DNA of 64,000 bases from Tenrec ecaudatus (Eukaryota; Chordata; Mammalia; Afrosoricida; Tenrecidae). The stretch covers positions 106,979,739 to 107,043,738 of the forward strand of contig NC_134540.1 in NCBI RefSeq assembly GCF_050624435.1. The letters run 5' to 3'. Shown in pieces: positions 58,852 through 64,000 of this stretch. Both the position numbers and the translations under genes were made by a program. The notes under the pieces are model-generated. The model searched no databases. It was not told the DNA's origin and saw only the letters and a program-made list of their open reading frames with translations. Positions within the stretch are counted from its first letter, which is position 1; each line of letters begins with the position of its first letter.

Positions 58852-61154
58852 CTACAGGAAAAAGAAACACAGTAAGGGCTAGATATACTTTCAGAAAACA
58901 TCACGAGCAAGCCAAGTGGGAAGGGCCCAGGCATTTAATCTAGCAGGCATGGTATTCACCATTTCGTCTGTGACAACATCAGACAGGTCAGGAAAGATTG
59001 TTCCACAGGTTTCTCAACAAGCTCCTTCCTACATTTATCTGATGTGTGCGCATGTATTCCCAACCTATACTCTGCATTAGATCATGAAACACAGGGTGTG
59101 AGAGGCCCCCCAAAATTGTCAAAAGTGACAGGGTCTATCATACTGGAAAGTGCCATGCTCACTTAAATATCTTCTTACATTAAAGAATTCAAAGGAATAC
59201 AACTTAGAAGAACTTAAGTGAAGCCAGCAAAGAGGATAAAAGCAATTATTTCAAGTAGGGATTATCCGATATCACCTCAAAAGTTTGTGCAAGAATGATA
59301 AGTGAATGGGATTTTTCTCATGAACTTTTAGAAGTCCCTCCATAAATCAGTATGATCAGGAGAACATTGTCCAGAAAGTTTTCTACATGGACTAGACAAG
59401 GTTTTCTGACTTGGGACATGGCGTTCCTTCTCTGCGGTTGTTGCGTGCCACCAAGATGATTCCGAATACATGAAAGGAGAGCAAATTACTGAGTAATAAA
59501 AGCAGGATGCTGAACCGGAGTTTTGTCTTGACCACTGCAGTAAAGTTGGAATAGACCTACATCAGTAAAAGGTGGGTGGCATTATAACAACAACAAGAAA
59601 ACGACAAGTTAAGGCTCTGAACCAGGAGACACCGCTAAGAGGTGTAGTTACCCGTTCAGGCTCCTGCTGTTGGAGACTGGATTATTGCCAGCATCCCAAG
59701 TGGAGTAACATGCCACCTTTAAGGAGGACAGGGCTGTTTCTGCCTCTGCAGGGCAAGAGTGGTTTTTGTTATGTAACAGACAAGCAGCAGCCATTGTTTT
59801 CTAAGAGGGCGACTTACTTTCCTAGCAGGATTTCAATTGTTTAGGTACATGGCACTTTATAAACTCAGTCACTAAACTGGGGAAAGACTAGTTCCAAGCC
59901 CTGAACAAAAGGTAACTAAAGAAGCAGACTCGAGTGTGTTGTACCAGTGGCAGTATGTTTACTGTGAAAAAGGTATCAATTAAGTACAGTTTTAATTATT
60001 TAGCATTTAGTAAATATTCCATTCATCTACTCCTAGATAATATATTAATTCCTTAGCAGCATAAATTCAGTTTGCCTGGTCTGTTCCCTGTGTAAAGTAA
60101 AAAGAGCCCATGTTGAACCCACATCTCCTTTGTCTTTTATTAAATGCTATCCTTGAGATACTGATAGAAGTTAAATGACTTGTCCAAGGTCACAGATAAT
60201 AAACGATAAAATTATATTTCTTATATATCTCAATCTGTGAAAGAACAAAATCTGGAGCAGAGGAATATCCACAATCTCTGACAATCTCAAACAAAAAGCA
60301 TACAAGATCTTAGTAATTTTAAAAAAAGTAACTTTAGACTTCTAAAAGTTTACCCAAAGTTTAAAAACTTTTACAATGTATTCACCAAAAAAAGAAAAGC
60401 AAAAAAAAAAAAAAAAGCGTATAGTTCCCTGTATTTAGTCTTTAGTACACTGTAGATACTATAAATGTTTCAACATTTAAATGTCCAGGGAGCTGATCAA
60501 GTTTTTAAAAGAATCTCTTTACTTGGTTATCACTCCCCCAAAAAACAAAACCACCAGCTGCTCCACAGGACAAAGAAACTGTCTGCTCCCCTGGAGATTT
60601 ATAGCTTCGAATCACTCTACAGTCTCATTGGGCGGGAATTCCCACTTGAATATAGAGAGATTCAAGAATAGATTTGATGTACTTGTAGATAGAATGACAG
60701 CAAGGTAGTCCTATCAGATAAAAACAAAGCAAAAGGTCATTAAAAGATAAGGAAAAAAGGTTAACAGGCTGTAAAATTTGCTTTTGACTATGGAGTAGTT
60801 AGAATAAATTAAAGAAATGATCTTTACAGAGGGCAGCTTAAAAAGTCAAAGATACTCTAAGCTCAAGTGAATTAAAGAAATGATAGAGATTTCAAAGAAC
60901 AGCTTAAGTCAGAAGTATTATGACATGCACACAGATCTAGAGTAAGGAAACCAAAAGGGAAGAACACAGCCATCAAACTAACACTGAAAACAAGGGCTAT
61001 GTGGTCAAAATATTAAACGAGTGCATAGCGCGGCTTGATAGGACTGAACTATGGAATGGTATATCTGGATTAGGTCTTAATTGGTTTGAAAGAAAAAAAT
61101 CCATTCAAATACAAAATTAGGACAGTTCTACTAACAAAAATAGAACCTAGTGCT
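58852..61154 (-). other. IPO5 5' intron part, no exon or element recognised
   Basis: I looked on the minus strand for the codons of residues 1-30 (FYLLLGNLLSPDNVVRKQ) and did not find them. An A16 run near 60403-60418 may be a retroposon tail, but the body next to it is not recognisable. Confidence 0.5.
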
Positions 61155-62150
61155 TGTTTTTTAAGAAAGATGCAGGAAACATCAAAAGAAGATGGAAAGA
61201 ATACAGGATCGGTGGATCAAAATGAACTGGTTGCTAGTGAACCATTCTGCATTAATCCAGAATGGACTATATATGTAAAAAACGGTCCAGCTGCACTGAA
61301 GGCTTTGGTATAAAATAAGGACCCAGGTATGACAGAACACCAATTGAAATATTTCAACAAACTGAACTGCTGACTCGTCCATGCCAAGAAATTTTGAAGA
61401 CAGCTACCTGGCTAACTGGGGGAAATGTGACCATTTCAAAGAAAGTTGAGCCAACACAACTTAGAAATTATCGAACAATGTCATCACTAACGGCTGCAGG
61501 TGAGTTTTCACTGACGATAATGAAATGGTTGCAGCAGTCCCTTGACAGGGAGCTGCCAGAATGCAAGCTGGATTCAGAAGAGGAAGTGGAACAAGGGCTA
61601 TCTACTGACATGAGGTGGATCTTGGCTAAAAGCACAGACTACCAGAAGATGTTCACTTATGTTTTGACGACACTGCAAAGGCATTTGCCTGTGTGGGTGA
61701 TAAGAACTTTTGGAGAACTTTGTCAAGATTGAGATTTCTGACATACTTCGCTGTGCTCATGAAACCTGTCCACAGATCAAGAGGCAGTAGTTAGAGTCTG
61801 CTGCAAAAAGCTTCCTCCAAGTGTTCAAAGCAAAGATGTATTCCAAAGCTGGAGGGTGAATAAGGAAAACACAGAGCTGATGCCTTTGAATTATTGTGTT
61901 GGCAAAGAATATTGAAAATAGCATGGATTGCCAGAAGAACCAAAAAGCTTGTCTTGGAAGAAACATGTACCAGAATGCTCCGTAGAAATGAGGGTGGCCT
62001 CACTTTCCTTGGGGTTGTTTTCTCAGGAGGGACCAAGCACTCCCTGGAGAAGGGCATTCTGCTTTGTGTAAGTTCAGCAAAATAAAGCACAAGACCTTCA
62101 ATGAGATGAATAATGTGGCTAATAATGGGCTCAAACATATGAGGATACTT
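61155..62150 (+). mobile_element. RTE LINE fragment
   Basis: Plus strand. An RT-like block is visible at 61394-61732 (LRNYRTMSSLTAAGEFS, then DMRWILAKSTDYQK), and the later MPLNYCVGKEY-like and CTRMLRRNEGG blocks are shared with the 22540-23700 copy. The frame is interrupted repeatedly. Confidence 0.75.
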
Positions 62151-62560
62151 GCAAGTTCAGTAGTTTGAACCTACTAGCAGCTCTTAGGAAGATGAGGCTC
62201 TCTGCTCTTGCAGATTCATGGCTTGGGAAACTCACAAGGGCAGCTCTACCTGTCCTACAGGGTTAAGTCAGCATCACATGGATGGCAGTGAGCTAATGAG
62301 TATGTTAGTGTATACATGGTGTCCCTATGGGTTGGAACCAACTCAATGGTACTTCACACACCAACATACTTCCAAGGGTTGTGCAAATTGTTCTGTGCTT
62401 AGCTACCAACTAAAAGGTGGGCAGTTTGAATGCACCCTGTAGTGCCATGGAAGCCCAGGTCATGTTTTCAGCTTACTGCAACCCTACATGTTACAGTAGA
62501 AGTTTGGGCTTGAGTAGAATTGGTTCATGGGGCTTGGGGTTATATTCTGTATGGAAGCAG
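62150..62560 (+). mobile_element. AfroSINE cluster
   Basis: A near full copy at about 62150-62305 (GTTTGAACCTACTAGCAGCT, GGGCAGCTCTACCTGTCCTA), a tail at about 62310-62365 (CCCTATGGGTTGGAACCAAC) and another head from about 62385 (ACTAAAAGGTGGGCAGTTTG). Confidence 0.7.
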
Positions 62561-63564
62561 ATTGCCAGGCCTCTCTTCCATAGTGCTGTTGGTGGATCCA
62601 CCCTTTAGGCTACAAGTTCAAATCATTGCATTATTCAGAGGCCTACTCCAAAAGACTTTGTTAGTTGCCTTTTGGTCAATTCACACTCCTGGTAGCACTT
62701 TGTATGCAAAGCTGAGCTGCTCCGTATTGTCTTCAATGACCGTGGGCTTGCGGGGGGCTGTTTCTTGAAGTGCTACTGGACAGATTTCAACTGTCAACCT
62801 AGTGGTTGAGATCAAGACCTTACACATTTGTGCACCCAAGGACTCCTATGAAACTGCTATGTGTCGCTAATCAAGAGTTGCTCTAGGATGAGAGAAATGA
62901 TCAGGTTTCCAAGGTTGTAAATCTCTAGGGAAGCAGACTGCTATACCCTTCTCCTGTGGAACAGCTGATGTTTAAACTGCTGCATTTTATCATTGTGATA
63001 CTAAGCTTACTTTCTGTGAAATTAAAGCCGCCACTGAAAAGGTTATGGGATGTAGTTTTATCCTGATACATACAGGGGTGGCCACAAGTCAGAATGGACT
63101 CAAAGGCAGGGGGTTTTGGTAACCTTTCCCAGCTGCGCCCACCTGGTTGACACAGCTATACTACGCTCATTCTAGTAGACACCGAAAAACATCAAGTCAA
63201 TTATTAAATTCCTTTCCATAATGCATCAGAAGCCAATGGGAGGATTTCATAGGAATGACATCTGATTCCTGCGAGAGGATTATCTCTAATATGTTCCACT
63301 GTGGTGATCCAGAGATAGTATTACATCCATATTACAACACAGCACTAGTCAAGGAGAAAGTTTTGGCAAAAAGATCAGAGATTTAAAATCGAAAGTGTAA
63401 CCTTTTCTTAGCATACAGAGGTCTAGAAAGGCTGCCTTCACCTTTGGAGCTTTAGTACCTAGGTGCACTGTACCAGGAGGCACAGTAAACACAATTAAAA
63501 TGTTAATCCCATTTCATTTCACGGGTTCTCTGCCCAAGGAGGTGCCCACCCCTGCGGCTAAATA
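62561..63564 (+). other. SINE-derived fragments, no gene
   Basis: Diverged AfroSINE pieces are likely near 62790-62850 and at 63035-63120 (CACAAGTCAGAATGGACTCA tail). The rest is unassigned. Confidence 0.45.
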
Positions 63565-63720
63565 CTAAGTTAATAAACAAAAGGTGGAAGCTGGAACCCA
63601 CCAGTTGCTCTACTGGAGAGAGACAGGTCAGCCTGCTTCCAGAAAGACTGCAGTCTTAGAACGGCCTTTTCTACAGGGCTGAACCTGACAGTGGCAAGAG
63701 TGTGTCGCTTTGGTTTTATT
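63565..63720 (+). mobile_element. AfroSINE
   Basis: GGAACCCACCAGTTGCTCTA, GTCAGCCTGCTTCCAGAAAG and a diverged tail GACAGTGGCAAGAG. Confidence 0.7.
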
Positions 63721-63745
63721 CTTGCCCACAAGGGAGAAAAATGGC

Positions 63746-63767
63746 TACACACACACACACACACACA
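63746..63767. repeat. (AC)11 microsatellite
   Basis: 22 bp of perfect AC repeat following an AfroSINE. Confidence 0.97.
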
Positions 63768-63794
63768 AAATTAAAAAAAGGAGAGGAGAGAAAA

Positions 63795-64000
63795 ATGGCA
63801 ATATGCATTCATTTCATTCAGTCTCTTAATAGTTTGAGGCCACGATTGTAGCCACTGTGTCAGTCCATCTTGAAGAGGGCCTTCCTCTTTTTTGCTGCCC
63901 CTCCACTGACCATGGGCGGGTCTCGCCTCATAACCCGTCCAATGCATGCACGACAGTCTCGCCATCCTTGCCCCTAAGGAGAATTCTGGCTATACTTCTT
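63795..64000 (-). mobile_element. RTE LINE 3' fragment, cut by the window edge
   Basis: Reverse RTE C-terminal region. Read on the minus strand, the frames give KDGETVVHALDG and EEGPLQDGLTQWLQSW. It continues past 64000. Confidence 0.8.

Noticed and set aside
58852-64000. IPO5 first coding exon or promoter
   Set aside because: No minus-strand sequence encodes the N-terminal FYLLLGNLLSPDN block, and no CpG-rich promoter-like stretch is present.

Overview
Eukaryotic (mammalian) window. Interspersed AfroSINE copies, RTE LINE fragments that share the AfroSINE 3' tail, and a very abundant retroposon whose 3' end reads 'GAGCCCCnAATAAAATGATT' + A-tail point to an afrotherian. A tenrec-type genome is most likely (inference from repeat content recalled from memory; no search was run).

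One real protein-coding gene is present: IPO5 (importin-5, RanBP5, karyopherin beta-3) on the minus strand. I can place 25 coding exons between 58851 and 27694. They join without a frame error into residues 31-1097 of the 1097-residue human numbering (3204 nt including the stop). The exon(s) for residues 1-30 and the promoter lie beyond the right edge. The 3' UTR runs left to a polyadenylation signal near 25240. One intron is an AT-AC minor-spliceosome (U12) intron, one uses a GC donor, and one is only 90 nt and open in frame.

Left of IPO5 (1-25200) there is no functional gene that I can recognise. From left to right: stacked copies of the abundant retroposon, two old L1 3' ends and an RTE fragment (1-4950); an RTE fragment split by a 2-kb nest of retroposons with a 10-bp target duplication (5185-7625); a broken gammaretrovirus-like ERV on the minus strand (about 7640-17558) that was itself hit by retroposons and by a CSNK1E processed pseudogene (13719-16393, 15-bp target duplication); a retroposon copy lacking its 3' end (17736-18690); a 33-bp minisatellite beside an AfroSINE (20487-20890); a large RTE fragment (22540-23700); a near full-length mariner fossil (23685-24925); and a complete 191-bp piggyBac-type MITE with TTAA duplications (24939-25137), just past the end of IPO5.

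Inside IPO5 the introns carry AfroSINEs, RTE pieces, a 1777-bp retroposon inserted into an AfroSINE, a 591-bp copy with an 18/19-bp target duplication, a (CA)27 microsatellite, and a 112-bp foldback element with perfect 27-bp inverted repeats and a 5-bp target duplication inserted in an AfroSINE. There is no operon, CRISPR array, phage or prokaryotic system here; the interest lies in IPO5 splicing and in the young mobile-element structures.
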